DNA of 64,000 nt from Anthoceros angustus (GCA_010909165.1 VJWM01000025.1:1116001-1180000); one strand, 5' to 3'. Shown: positions 1 to 11,300, counted from the first letter of the stretch. A program made the numbers and translations. Notes: generated from the sequence alone by a model not told the origin.

Positions 1-27
1 ATAGAGGAACGTGCCAAGCTACGTGCT

Positions 28-678
28 TCAAAGAGGAGAACTCTGCTGTCGACATCTTTTGCGGACGTCGTGAATGGACACTGTGTCGTTGGCCAAGATC
101 GGAGGTGATGAGAGGCTGCGATCTTGCAGAGAACTGCTCTCAGGAGCGCGCACAGCGGACCTGCATATGAAGCCATGTGCAATTAGGATGACGATCAGCA
201 TCTTTCTGCAGAAGTTCACAAACCTGTGCTTTACACACTTGTGGCAGACGGCTTTGTGCAAGTGACCTAGAACAGCAGCACTGATGACCCGAGATGCAAA
301 CCTGCTTTGTGGAGAGTCTGCAGCCTGCTGCTGCAAGTCGAGGAGAAGCCAGCAAATGGTGAGCGGCACATGCAGAGGAGCAAGGCAAGCTAGAAGTGCC
401 CTGGCCAGAGGGCTGCGAGTAGGGATATCTGCAAGGAAGAGGATGAAGAAGGCAGGAGGCCGCAGGGCGCATGTGCCAAGCTCGCTCCTCACACAGTTAG
501 GCAGCAAGCAAGCGGGCTGTGCGGTGATAAAGAGCAATCGTATGGGGAGGCTCCTTATATACAAACCGCACCAGGTGGGGCGGGGCCCGGGCTGTGCTGT
601 GCTGTGTGGACCCACAGCCCCTCCACTGCCGTAGAGATTCCACCAGCACGCGTACGCCCTCTTGGCTGCTTGCCCCAA
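28..678 (-). CDS. Possible small gene; ORF of 216 codons, probably read from an inner start
   Basis: An open frame ends at a stop near position 28. A TATA box on the same strand at 555-561 lies inside it, so the longest start at 678 would be upstream of the promoter; inner starts are more credible. From the ATG at 201 the frame gives 57 residues: a hydrophobic N-terminus (MLIVILIAHGF), an Ala-rich possible cleavage region (RSAVRA), then about 38 polar residues ending RQQSSPL. That shape resembles a small secreted peptide precursor, but I see no CLE, RGF, PSK or EPF motif. The sequence between TATA and this ATG contains pyrimidine-rich stretches ending in CAG, so an upstream exon is possible. 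No repeats overlap it, unlike the rest of the window. It could equally be a non-coding transcript or chance frame. Confidence 0.25.
   Translation of the reverse strand: MGQAAKRAYACWWNLYGSGGAVGPHSTAQPGPRPTWCGLYIRSLPIRLLFITAQPACLLPNCVRSELGTCALRPPAFFILFLADIPTRSPLARALLACLAPLHVPLTICWLLLDLQQQAADSPQSRFASRVISAAVLGHLHKAVCHKCVKHRFVNFCRKMLIVILIAHGFICRSAVRAPESSSLQDRSLSSPPILANDTVSIHDVRKRCRQQSSPL
555..561 (-). promoter_or_regulatory. TATA box (TATATAA) on the minus strand
   Basis: The plus strand reads TTATATA within an otherwise GC-rich stretch; the minus strand reads TATATAAGG. The nearest downstream frame on that strand is the possible small gene ending at 28. Spacing would put transcription start near 525-530. 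Inferred from sequence only. Confidence 0.35.
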
Positions 679-1721
679 GAGCAGCGGCGAGGAGCTCGCG
701 AGCGGCAGGGCCGGGCCAGAGCGAAGCGGAAGAGCGCATATCTTTTACCTACTCACGTGGCCGCTGCAGCTCGCGGCCACGCACTGCTCCACGGCAGAGT
801 TTCGACATCAAATTATCGGCATTGGCAGGGCAGCCCCGGTGATAGGGGGCGAGCTGGACGAGTTGGCGCGTTGCGAGAGCAAGGCGGAATCATGTGTGTG
901 GCTGGCCTCTCATCAGCAGCAGCCTCGGACGCGCCTCGTCGAAGGTTTGTGGTTTGTGGCTCACACACCACAGGCCAGCTTACACTAGGTCGACCACTCC
1001 AGGTGTTTGATTCGCGAGTTTGTGGCTCACAGCCCAGCTTACTCACACCGAGTACCAACGTTTCATCACCACCATGGACCGTTGCCTCCTGTCTTGGTGA
1101 AGTGGAAGCGGTGTAGCCTGGCCCTGGCCTGTCTCCACACTGTGTCCACTGTGTCCATGGCCGATTCTCCGGGAGGGCTCGCTCGCTGGGCTGCCATTGG
1201 GCGGAGTTTCGTATGACAGGTTGCGCGCTCCCCTCGATGGTACGGTGCGGCAGTGGGTACATGCTATCCCATCGCGGACTCTACCTGCAGTGCAGCAGGA
1301 GGTGGAGCACTCGGGCCAGTGGGTAGGGAGCGGATTGGGGGGTGGATCAGAGAGAGAGGCCCATGTTGCCCATGTTGCCGTAAACCCGATTTGAGGTAGA
1401 AAGTAGTGAGGTCGGGGCCCGGTGCGCGCCATGGGATTTGGGCGTGACTGGACCGTGCTGGCCATAATCGGGTGTGCGCCTGCGCCGACATGGCGTGTTG
1501 CGTATGATTGGAGAGGGCCGCTGGGGCCGAGTCGCCAGAGTGGCCGCTGGCTGTCATCGTGCACCACAGAAACGGCGCGCCATCAGACTGTGACAGTGAC
1601 GTCGCCCATGATTGCTGCTTCTCTCCCTGGGCCCTGCACTAGGCTGCGTACAGTGCCTGGGTTGTGAGGGAGTGCAAAATGTTTTACAATATATATTAAT
1701 TTCAACGCACAGTGGTTGTGA
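679..1721. other. GC-rich intergenic DNA, no recognisable gene
   Basis: Overlapping frames are open on both strands but all lack recognisable domains, as expected from low stop density in GC-rich DNA. A phrase containing GTTTGTGGCTCACA and CAGCTTAC is repeated about 60 bp apart (near 950 and 1015). The last 60 bp become AT-rich (a run of TATA-like steps near 1690), a common setting just upstream of plant tRNA genes. Confidence 0.4.
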
Positions 1722-1802
1722 GTCAACATGGCCGAGTGGTTAAGGCGACAGACTTGAAATCTGTTGGGTTCGCCCGCGCAGGTTCGAACCCTGCTGTTGA
1801 CG
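1722..1802 (+). tRNA. tRNA-Ser, anticodon UGA
   Basis: Cloverleaf: acceptor GTCAACA pairs with TGTTGAC at 1795-1801, with discriminator G at 1802. The D arm is GCCGAGTGGTTAAGGC. The anticodon stem CAGA/TCTG encloses loop CTTGAAA, giving anticodon TGA, which reads UCA serine codons. The extra arm is long (TGGGTTCGCCCGC), typical of class II serine tRNAs. The T arm contains GGTTCGAACC. It is close to the plant nuclear tRNA-Ser(UGA) consensus. There is no encoded CCA and no intron, as expected for this nuclear isoacceptor. A possible Pol III stop (TTTT) appears only about 100 bp downstream, after a duplication of the 3' end. Confidence 0.96.
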
Positions 1803-1886
1803 TGTCGCACTTGTTATGCCTGGAAATGTGGAGGAACCGGCTGTTGACGTGTCGCACTTGTTATGCCTGGAAAAGCGGAGGAACCG
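1794..1886. repeat. 47-bp tandem duplication of the tRNA 3' end and its flank
   Basis: The unit begins CTGTTGACGTGTCGC, that is, the last nine tRNA bases plus downstream DNA. It is present at 1794-1840 and again at 1841-1886. The copies differ at two positions (AAATGTGG versus AAAAGCGG). The second copy carries half of the acceptor stem with no partner. Confidence 0.9.
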
Positions 1887-2007
1887 TAGTAGCAATTCAC
1901 AGCTTTTCTTTGTTAGTATATAGGTTCACCGAAGAGTTATAATTAGATTATTAATTTATATTATTATATTATATCCACTAAGTTATAGGTAGGCGACGAA
2001 TTATGAA

Positions 2008-2318
2008 AAGTTTGTATTGAGGTGAAAAGACGATGGGAAAAGCCCATCCAGGAGGGGACAACCAAAGGGGACCGGGGGGTCGAGGAAGTTTGTATTGAGG
2101 TGAAAAGACGATGGGAAAAGCCCATCCAGGAGGGGACAACCAAAGGGGACGGGGGGTCGAGGTGGAGAGGAGTAACTGAGCTCCCTACATAAAGTCACCT
2201 ACTGCACCCACAATGTCATATGCAGGAGGGGGCAACCAAAGGGGATCGGGGGGTCGAGGTGGAGAGGAGTAACTGAGCTCCCTACATAAAGTCACCTACT
2301 GCACCCACAATGTCATAT
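2008..2318. repeat. Two overlapping tandem duplications, 78-bp and 96-bp units
   Basis: A 78-bp unit starting AAGTTTGTATTGAGG is repeated at 2008-2085 and 2086-2162 with a one-base gap. A second, 96-bp unit starting CAGGAGGGG and including CTGAGCTCCCTACATAAAG is repeated at 2127-2222 and 2223-2318. The two duplications share the G-rich phrase AACCAAAGGGGA, so duplications have been superimposed. No coding signal. Confidence 0.9.
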
Positions 2319-2600
2319 GAAGAATAAACGGCCTACAAACCACGGAGGTAGAGGAAGATGCGTCACCTATTGTCACCGCCTTGTGGAGGATCGCCGCTGA
2401 GAGCGCCCGTTGAAGGGCAATTGAAACTCGTTGCTCAAGTATGCCGTGGAAGTATTTAGAGGACAGCCCGTACCGTGTCTCACAAGATGGTAAGCTTTGG
2501 CACAGGACTTTACAAATTTGTCAAAGTCCTCAGCCATTGCCCCATATGTTTCTAGTGCAAGCGGAATAAAAATGTGGCCCGCTTACGTCCTGCTATATTT
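2319..2600. other. Unassigned spacer
   Basis: Single-copy-looking sequence between the tandem duplications and the microsatellite. I see no ORF, RNA gene or repeat in it. Confidence 0.4.
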
Positions 2601-2602
2601 GC

Positions 2603-2618
2603 GGACCTTGAGAGGTCC
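2603..2618. other. Hairpin just left of the microsatellite
   Basis: GGACCT (2603-2608), loop TGAG, AGGTCC (2613-2618): a perfect 6-bp stem 7 bp before the ATGA run. Confidence 0.55.
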
Positions 2619-2624
2619 ACAAAT

Positions 2625-2774
2625 ATGAATGAATGAATGAATGAATGAATGAATGAATGAATGAATGAATGAATGAATGAATGAATGAATGAATGAATGA
2701 ATGAATGAATGAATGAATGAATGAATGAATGAATGAATGAATGAATGAATGAATGAATGAATGAATAAATGAAT
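2625..2774. repeat. (ATGA)n microsatellite, about 37 units
   Basis: Uninterrupted ATGA repeats for about 140 bp, one G-to-A change near 2767, then two more units. Open frames in it (poly HSFI on the minus strand) are artefacts of a 4-bp repeat having no stop in some frames. Confidence 0.98.
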
Positions 2775-2790
2775 GGCACCCCCTCCCCAT

Positions 2791-2812
2791 GGGCGCCGGT
2801 CGGCCGGCGCCC
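2791..2812. other. GC-rich perfect hairpin right of the microsatellite
   Basis: GGGCGCCGG (2791-2799), loop TCGG, CCGGCGCCC (2804-2812). The 9-bp stem is flanked on both sides by CCCTCCCCATG, so the hairpin also sits in a short direct repeat. Confidence 0.7.
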
Positions 2813-2986
2813 TCCCCATGCATGTCCTCCTCATGGGCTACCATTGTTTAAATAAATAGTTATTGCTTCCAATGCATTTTAGTCTAGGATAGTTGCTCAA
2901 GTGGTTCAAGAAAAGTTTGAACATGAGTAAGTCATGAGTTTAAATCCCCTAGAGTTAAAGTAAATCAGCCTCCTTAATTATAAAGG

Positions 2987-3202
2987 CGCATGGGCACCGG
3001 CATTTAAGGGTGCTGGCATGCCCGTGCTGATGCGCCTTTTGGCTATCAATCCGAATGATATGGTTCTATAGAAGGGCCCTTGCGCCCATCTGCCTGTGCC
3101 GATGCGCCCGATGCGCCCTTCTGCTATCAATCCGAATGATATGGTTTGATAGAAGGGCCCATGCGCCCATCCGTTATCAATCCGGATGATATAATTTGAT
3201 AG
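2987..3202. repeat. Three dispersed copies of a palindrome-prone unit
   Basis: The phrase CTATCAATCCGAATGATATGG starts at 3043 and 3124, and a variant (TTATCAATCCGGATGATAT) at 3174. Each is followed by (T)TGATAG or CTATAG, so each copy can fold on itself (CTATCAA/TTGATAG). Between copies lies GAAGGGCCC(A/T)TGCGCCCAT, itself repeated. No coding signal. Confidence 0.8.
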
Positions 3203-3399
3203 ATGATAAAAGGGCTAACCGGGCATGGTCTATTGTTCGACTAACATGTCCTTATTTTGGCCAGCATAGTTAAGAATTTGTAGTTTTAAATTCAAAATCA
3301 TGGCAAATATCTTTCAATTGTTGATCCAAGCTTGAAATTACTCATAACGTTATATTAATGGTTGCAAATTATAAAGAAATCAAAATGGTGAAGAGAGCT

Positions 3400-6300
3400 A
3401 CGGCTCACTCAAGTTTCCCCCATTTTGTCGAGCTCATTGAAGGCCGCGACCATTGTATTGCGGTTGTCATAGCTTCCAATTTTGGCCTCTCGCTTCCTTA
3501 TCCGAGATAGCCGCATTTTGGAGAATTTCGTCGCAGGAGTTGAGGAGGGGTGCTTCCCCCTCCAAGTGTCCCTAAAGTCAGCTAGGGACCTCTTACCCCC
3601 TCTGGCAAGGGAGACCATGCCTTCTTTTTCTTTGTTTCTTTAAGACTTTGAACATGGGTAACGGGGTCAGCACCATTTAATTCAATGATCCAAATTCTCG
3701 CGCACACCGCCTGCATTGAGGAAGCGGACTTGGTTTGTGACGCCACAAAAGTGAGGAGCCCAACATCCGGTAAAGCAGTACAATATCAAATGATTCCGTT
3801 GAAATGAACAACGAGCAAAGGCGATAAACTTTCCCATCATCATATCCAAAAAGCATGTCCCGTAAAACCATGTACGTTATTGCGGGTTTTGAAGAAATTT
3901 GGCATCCACTTTTCGACAGGACCGAAAAGAACGTGGCCAAAAAATTATTGTCTTTGAATTCATTCCTCCAAAACTTGAAAAAGTGTGGGGGCGGGGTGGA
4001 TGCGTTTGAACATTTGTCTTACAGCCGGTCTTATCATGTGTTGTCCTAAAAAATAAGGTCCATCGAATAGAGACACGGTTTTGGCGATTTGGAACATAAT
4101 CGCAAATTACATGTTGTCTCATTTTGTGTGCCCATACTCGCACTTGGTTAAGCCGTTTATGTCCATGGGGAACACACAACCTATCCACTGAGAAGTCGCG
4201 GTCAGGATACCTTCCCTGATCCAGACTAGTAGGAGTCCATGGTCAATCGAAAACTAACTAATCGAACTCCATGAACCATGTTCATCAAGTGTTTCAATGT
4301 CCTCGCCCGGATGCAACATCTTCTGCCATTCATCATGTCCCTTCCTTCCATATGTTCCGAGCTTCCTCCACGAGCGCAAAACGTACATGTTTTTCCGTAT
4401 TATGGTTACGGTCCTTGCATTTAGTTGCTTGTTTTGTTAGAGAAAACCCGTATGCCAAGATGAATGTATGCGAAAGAAGCAATTTGTCGACGTGTTTCCG
4501 CAACCTCATGCTCCGTCGTTGAGAGCGACCCCACGGCAGCGTTGGTGGGCGATCGTAAAATCATCTCCTCTAGGTACCGCCTTCAAATGCGTCGGTGCAT
4601 TTAGTCACCCACCAATGGACTTTAATGAATGGGCGTCACATTGGAAGTCCACCAGAACTTTTGCGAGCCGAATGGTCGATTGTCGCATCTCTCACAAGGC
4701 ACCGCAATCATGTGACTGTTTGTATCTCCAACACATCGCGTTCAAGCTTTCTTGTTCCCTTGCGCATCATCTGTCTGCGCTCCAACATACATGTCCGGCA
4801 CTTGCCGAACGATTGGATCTGTAAAATCTCACCTCGGTACAACCAGCAGGCGATGCAACTCTTCATTATGTGTTCTATCGTACCATTGCCAAGGGGTCTT
4901 CAATTCCTCGATGCTCACATGCTATCTTGTCCACGATGGTGATTGCTCACCAATTCCTCCCACCAAATATCCTCACCGCGCCCAAATGGGTCCCGAGTTT
5001 TCCTCTAGTTTCCCACGCATTCTTTGCAAGACTTCTTTCGGATCTCTCCTCTGCAACCGCTTTTTACTTGGACCTCCAAATGAACCAAAGCGGCTTGAAT
5101 AGGAGTAGATGGGACATTATTCAAAACTCCAAACCCTCGTCCGGTGACCAGATTCATCGTGGAATATTGTTTGCCCCTCATCACGATATAAGTCCGCTCA
5201 CCTCGCGTTTCTCGGGTTATTTTGAGCGATCTTTGAAAAGATATATTGTGCTGTTTCACTGCGACACTTTTATAGCCAGCCTTACCATAAGGTATTGGCC
5301 ACACAAACTTTGAAGTCCGGAACTTCTTTCACCTCCATAATTTTGGTTTGGGCGTATATGCATTCTCCAAAATACCGGTCGGTTTGGGCAACGTAAAGCT
5401 TCCTTCGCAAGCACTTTTGAAAACCTCGAAAACATCTGTCAACTGGTCATGAGTGTGCCCAACCGGAGGAATCCTACTTTTACCTTCTCAAAACCTTAAG
5501 CTCTACCAACATATTCGTGTAAGCGAATAGCGTGCATTCTTATTCTCCGTGCATTGTCGAGTTGAAGATAAAGAACCTTTGGTAGTAGTCCTCGTAATTT
5601 GAAATGACATCTTTGGATATTGGCTATAGTCGTTTGCATCGTTAGGATGTTCCGTATGCCATGAAGAGTTCCGCCGACATGGTGTAGTTATAAATCATGC
5701 ACCCCACAACATGGACGCCGATCAAACCTACATCCGGGTCCTTGGGTAACGCGTGAAATGTGGAAGCTGTCTTGTTGGTCCATCCGTCGATGGATATCCC
5801 GATATACTTTGCCGCATAACATTTCACGCGGTGCTTGATGCATTTTCTCTCTCGGACTTGATGGCTGCGCCTCGGATCGACAAATGCTTCGCAAAATAAT
5901 CACCCAAACAACGTTGAGGAATAAAGCCGCTCGGGAAGGAAGCATAAATAAATCGAGTCGGGACTTCACAACCACGCCCGGCCGGCGAGCAGACAGGCGC
6001 CGGGCGACTATCGCCGAGGCGCCACCGACCGCGACACGCGCGGGCGCCGACCGCGCACTATCCCCACCGCATTGCCAAAACACAATTTCACATCAAGCCT
6101 CACCTTGTTTTTCTCTTTTCTCGCTCTTTATATTTCGTTTGAGGTAATCGGGTTGTGCACAAGGCAAACCGATTGCTCTTGAATTTTCACCTTGTGGAAG
6201 TCGTAGCCCAAAGTCGACAAAAGTAGGAATGAGAAACAGATCTTCAGAGTGCATATGTTGCTTGTATTCTTGAAACACCTCGCCTTTTGAGTAAGAGTCG

Positions 6301-7600
6301 AAGGTGATACACTTCAATGTTTGGCATTCTCTCGGCAATAAGCATAAGCAGTTGGTTCATCCACGCCGGTGCGACATCTTGGATTCGCCTTCGTCGCATG
6401 AGACCACGCAATGTTTCATTGCTCTCGCTTCTGCCAGACGATACAATACGCGTCAAGGCCTCTCTACAACAATACACTTTTCCTCGTCCGACAAGAAAGC
6501 GAGTCTACCCTAACCCTTCCATCGCTCTCATAATCGACATCAAAAGGGATTGTAGGTGCATCTCCGCCTCCGCCGCACATTCTAAGGAACCGATACCTCA
6601 AATCTCGAAGGTTGCCTTCCCTATTGTCCTCAAGCATTGTCTACCACAACAGTTTTGCGAAAATCACGGGTTACGAACCTCTTCACATTTCATCTCGGGC
6701 ACTTTAGATTGCCGTACTGTATGCCTACGTGGTGGTCCGCCATGCTCGATAAATGATTCGGACCGGGCTTCAAATTGTATGTACGCCTTTTGAGGTGGAT
6801 GTTCAAATGCACATCATCCGAGTCCTCTTCCTCCACATCAGTTCCACCGACGTCTTTGGGGCCACGGTGGAAGCAGTATCTTCTAGATACAACCGGCTCG
6901 CCGAGTTGGCATTCACCCCAACCAAGCGGCCATATCCGACCGGCGTGTCGTCCCGTGGAGCACTTCCAGGAGTAGTCTTGCGGATGGTCGGGATGTACGC
7001 GAGGCATCTGGCGGAGAAGGACTTCCGTGAATGGAATCCAACATCGAAAGCAGGCGGTGTCTTTGGAATGGATGCGCTTATCGCGTGCGGAAGTGGTGGA
7101 GGCCGTGCACTGCAGCGAATAACACACATCGGAATCATGTTCACAAGAGCCTTTGAATGCAATCGATTTCCACGAGTTTGCACGACGACCTTCATCTAGT
7201 TCTCCTCTTCAACTTGAATACCTTGACGCCGATAGGCATTTCAAGCCGCTGATGCCTCGTAGTTCAAATGATACACATCGACGTGAAAGCGGAATGTCGA
7301 ATATGGAAATAGTGCTTGCCTGCTGATGCCTGAGCGAGTGTTGCATATCGAGGAATCTCGCCTGACCGATAGCATCCAAGTCCTTTGACTTCAAGAACTC
7401 CTTCCACCGCTTCAACATCGGCAAATTTTCAAGAGCTACATGCATGCGAGGGAAGAACGCACTTTGAATCAAGATCAAAGTCACACCCACAATTATAGAC
7501 ATGTGACATAAGGTGGTACGTGTGGTGTTGGATGATTTATAATTGCGGTTCTGCGATGGTGATGGCGTATGATTCGATGGACCTTGAATGAGAGTGCACA
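3400..7600 (-). pseudogene. Decayed minus-strand coding DNA, with one hAT/DUF659-like patch
   Basis: Codon-like open stretches on the minus strand change frame repeatedly: 7601-7209 (with RMHVALENLPMLKRWKEFL), 7127-6690 (acidic then basic, VEEEDSDDVHLNIHLKRR), 6477-6244, 6338-6093, 5827-5642, 5304-5005, 4188-3677 and 3618-3409. The 5827-5642 piece reads KYIGISIDGWTNKTASTFHA, which resembles the DGW-containing DUF659 start of hAT-type transposases; I see no second hAT landmark such as the C-terminal dimerisation block or a BED finger, and no terminal inverted repeats. Lengths and order would fit one multi-exon transposase-like gene of about 4 kb, but frameshifts and stops break it throughout. 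It might instead be several unrelated fragments. The hAT assignment rests on one short patch and is weak. Confidence 0.35.
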
Positions 7601-8640
7601 TCCCTTAGAAAATGATGGCATAAGATGAGGTGGATGCATCGAATTTGTAATGGGCCTATTTTAGGCATTTGAGGTTAAATGAATGATGACCGTGTTCGGT
7701 GAACCGTTGCTACTACTTGAGCCGCTTTTAGCGTAACTAGCGGTGTTAAGGCTTTATCGTAATCCGTTGATGCGGTTCAAACATCCATATTTCATTTCCA
7801 CGTAAGCTCGAGCCTCTCCTTTTCATCAAGAGTTCGAGAGTCCGGATCAATTCTCTTACTTCCTCCCGCCAACTTCCCCAGGTTTTGAAGATTGCGGATG
7901 GTGATCGCGAGGACGCGGAGCAATAAGCATGCAGAGATCGACCCCTGCGTTGGGCCCCGCCAGCGGCGGAAAAATGCGATGGCGGTGCAAGCGGAGGATC
8001 GCAAGGGCGTCACCGGATGAGGGGATGCGGATCCCGCGAATGTGGTAACAGAACCCCACCGCTATTATGCAATTGAGAGAATCCTCTCATGGTAGTGTCC
8101 GGACGTCCACCTCAAAGGGTACTCAACGGAGAGGATATGAAGACATTGATGGCCGAGGAGCACCAACCTCGGTGGAAATGCGATCATGCGATTCCTCATG
8201 CTTTTAACTTTGTGGAGCGGCTTTGGTGAAAAAGCTCCGATTCTCTTCCAAGCGGTACAACGGACAAAGAGTGGAGCGTTGTTGCGAAGAAGAACCAAGA
8301 TCCGTGCCGCCTTGGATTCCACTCGGCCTTATGGATTAACGGTTACAATGGTATTGAGGGGATTCGAGCAAGAGTGGATGGATTCTATGTGATGGAATGG
8401 GCGAAGATATGCACATACGCTTTTGGTCACCAAGAAACCTCATTTGCACATAAACGATGACATCAACACACATCTCCTGCGATAATGGATGCGCCAAGAT
8501 AATGCCTCGTCGTTGTGAGCCGGCCAGTTGAAATCGGCCTTGCGTGATTCCAAAAGTGTTCAAGATGTAAGTCTTGTATATGTCATGTATCACTTCCCAT
8601 TTTCGCTTAGGGTTTCGCATCTTTGGTATACTCATTGTTT
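7601..8640. other. Unassigned, weak minus-strand open stretches
   Basis: Two short minus frames (8059-7792 and 8322-8065) and one at 8635-8336 are open without any motif I recognise. Base composition resembles the preceding decayed gene, so this may be its 5' part. Confidence 0.3.
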
Positions 8641-9054
8641 TCCTCTTTAAAATGAACAGGGGAGAACAATTTTGCGCGTTCTACTCCGCTTCGCGAAGGG
8701 TCAAGAACAGAGGTGTAGTGATCGACCGGTGATCGGGCGGGCGGGCGGTGCGACGCGCGCGCTATCGGGGGTGGGTTGTGCGAAAACGATGCCCGGATTA
8801 TGCAACCGGAGATGGAGGAGGACGAGGTTCCGGTGGCGGCCGGAGCTCTCCGGAAGAGGAGGAGCGCCGGCCTCGTGGTCCGGCGGAGGCGAGCGGGGGC
8901 CCATGGCTCGCAACATGTCCAGCCGGGGTCTTGAATCGAGGCTTTTGAGGAGGAGGTGACCCTCCTCGTCAGAGGAGCAGGGCGGCCGCACCAGAAAGAA
9001 GAAGAAGGGAATCCGCAACTGTCAGTCTCCTGAAGATGAGAAGGCGAATGGCTG

Positions 9055-9132
9055 GTAAGAATGCTCCTAACGTCGCCCTCCATAATTCGACGCATGTAAG
9101 AATTGAAGCATCTTGTTTTGATTTCCATGCAG
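9055..9132 (+). other. Candidate 78-bp GT-AG intron
   Basis: Donor G|GTAAGA at 9055; acceptor TTTTGATTTCCATGCAG ending at 9132. Short plant-type intron with a T-rich 3' end. Joining the flanking sequence keeps one frame open (…RRMAEHTNQAKEEGK…). Supports spliced, eukaryotic coding origin for this locus. Confidence 0.6.
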
Positions 9133-11160
9133 AGCACACCAATCAAGCGAAAGAGGAAGGCAAGATCTCGGTGGTGATGGAGAAGAGGTGGGCGGGCGGA
9201 AAAATTAAGGAAGTCGAGGAAGCATGCAGAGGAAGCCGTTGCGGGCGACCACGCTGCCGAGCAGCGGAGCTCCTTTGCAGGAGGATGACTATCCGGAGAT
9301 GGTTCGCACTCGGGCCTACAAGAAGCGGGTGCAAACCACAACATTCGACATTCACATATATTTTCGTCACGCTTCATTTCTAAGATGCTCGGATAAGGAA
9401 GGTGGATGAGGCATGGATGAAGTGCCTTGTTCGACAGCGAGTCCCTGTGAAGGAAGGGCGCTCCCACTTTTGTGCATGATTGATCCAAAGACAGGCTTGA
9501 AGAAAGAAGATGCAGACCGGAGAGATCGAGCTCAAAGATTACACCCTAGGGGTGCTGGGAGGGAACCATTGCTATGCCATGCGGACGAAATGTATCCGCG
9601 GAAGATAAATTTCAATGGCTCGAGGCCATGTATGTCGAGCAGAGGAAGAAATGAGGTCGGGTGATCACAATGTGTGCGACAAGAGGAAGAAGCTTGGTTT
9701 TATTGAACAAGTCGCTACATACATGATGAGCTTGAGATTTGGCACCGGACACACCCGATGGAAAACCTCTGCTGGAAGTTCAATGTGTACAAGTTCTTTG
9801 GGGATCTTTGGAGGCTGGAAACTCAAGGACACGATTATGTGGAAGATGGTGGACAGGAAGACTGCGTTGAGGATTGCAGTGCGAGGGTAAATTGGGAGAA
9901 CGTGGACACCATTTTCCGGATGTGGGAGAAGTGCGAACTCCCAGGCGGGGAGCAGCCGATCGGGGGCAGCGGCGGAAAGCAAACGGAAGCCACAAGACCC
10001 AACTACAACAGCGGCCCTTCGGCCCCCTCGTCCGGCTCCAATGCTCGGAAGGGCATGGAGAGCATTCCAAGGAGTCCCGAAGGACGAGAAGGGTGAGGAG
10101 ATGTTGATAGCAGTGACCCAGAAGGTCATCCAAGGGAAACTGCAGCTAAAAGATATGGATACTGATGTTGGCAACAGGAAGAAGATTAACCTTATCGAGC
10201 ATGCCTTTCGAAAGGCTATGAAGTGTGCCACCTTCGCTGAAGTCGCCAAACAGTTTCCCAAGCATACCGAGGCCAAGGAATTGGCGAAGTTTCAAACAGC
10301 TTTTGCGAAAGTGGTAAGTGAGTGTATTCGTTGGGGGTCGGTCGTGGGCGCCGCGGTCGTTGCGTGGCCTTGCCGGCCGGCACCGGCGTGCGCGGTGGCC
10401 GGCACTTCTTGGGTGGCCGCCTCCCCTCGCGCCGGTTCATTTTGGAGTCGGCCGTGCGCCACCACAATCGCCGTGACCGGCGCCTCCACTCAATGAGTTT
10501 TTGACCACTCATTGCTTGCGGCGGGAGACATTGAGGATTTGAAAGCCCGCCAAAACCTTTCCAAGATTTTGTTTATATAGCATCGAAAGCGGATGGAAGA
10601 AGAGCGAAAACAAATGGCCGACAAGGACATGGATGCGGTGCGTTTGAGTGCCGGTCTTGGACAAAGTGGCATATCGGTGGTGCATCGAGACATTTTGGAT
10701 ATGAAAGGATTTTTGCCACCGAGGAGGTATACTCTTCTTTTGCGACCTCCCTCGAGGTTTCTGACGAGAATGACAAGGCTTTCGTTGAAGAAGAATTGAA
10801 AGAGATCATCGCTCTTTCAACGAGAAGACCACGCGATGTGTTAGGATAATTCTTATGCATGGGGTGGATGGGGTGATTCAAGCCGTGGAGGCTTTGAGGT
10901 CTTGGTGCGGGAAAGGAGTCATTCAAACCCACGGTATGGGAAAACCAACATCCCTAACGGTGGTCTTTGGAAGCAGTGGAATATTTGGATGGGAAGCGCG
11001 GTGAGGAGTCCAATGTCGGAAAAGCTCCTCTTTTCCGGCAAAGACATCAAACAGTCTGCCCGAGTTATCCGACATGGGACCGTGGTGAAGAAGGCGATTT
11101 ACCACATCGGTGATAAGATGGTCGTATCGCCATATCGAAACCGTGGGCTTATTAGGCATG

Positions 11161-11300
11161 TTGGTGAACATGTTCTCCAACGAGCACTGTTGTGGCCTTT
11201 GTGCGGGATCGGGATCATTTTGGTGGCGGGATTCAACGGAAAAGGAACGTTGTGGCCATTGACAAAGACGCACGATGCTCAATGTATATGTCGAGTGAAG
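11161..11300 (+). other. SAM-binding motif of a methyltransferase, split by one base
   Basis: Reading from 11161 gives LVNMFSNEHCCGLCAGSGSF. From 11222 the next frame gives GGGIQRKRNVVAIDKDARC. In intact N4/N6 amino-methyltransferases the glycine-rich loop is followed by about 15 residues and then a strand ending in an acidic residue that binds the SAM ribose, as in VVAIDKD. Together the two halves have that spacing. The catalytic (D/N/S)PP(Y/F) motif should lie upstream in the beta class and is not visible. Confidence 0.5.

Noticed and set aside
2552-2844. Three minus-strand ORFs of 75-83 codons encoding poly(HSFI)
   Set aside because: They are the ATGA microsatellite read in three frames; a 4-bp repeat without stops is open by construction.
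8607-9488. 293-codon minus-strand ORF
   Set aside because: No domain, Ser/Arg/Pro-rich, and it lies antisense to a plus-strand stretch with a well-formed intron and the ParB-like patch.
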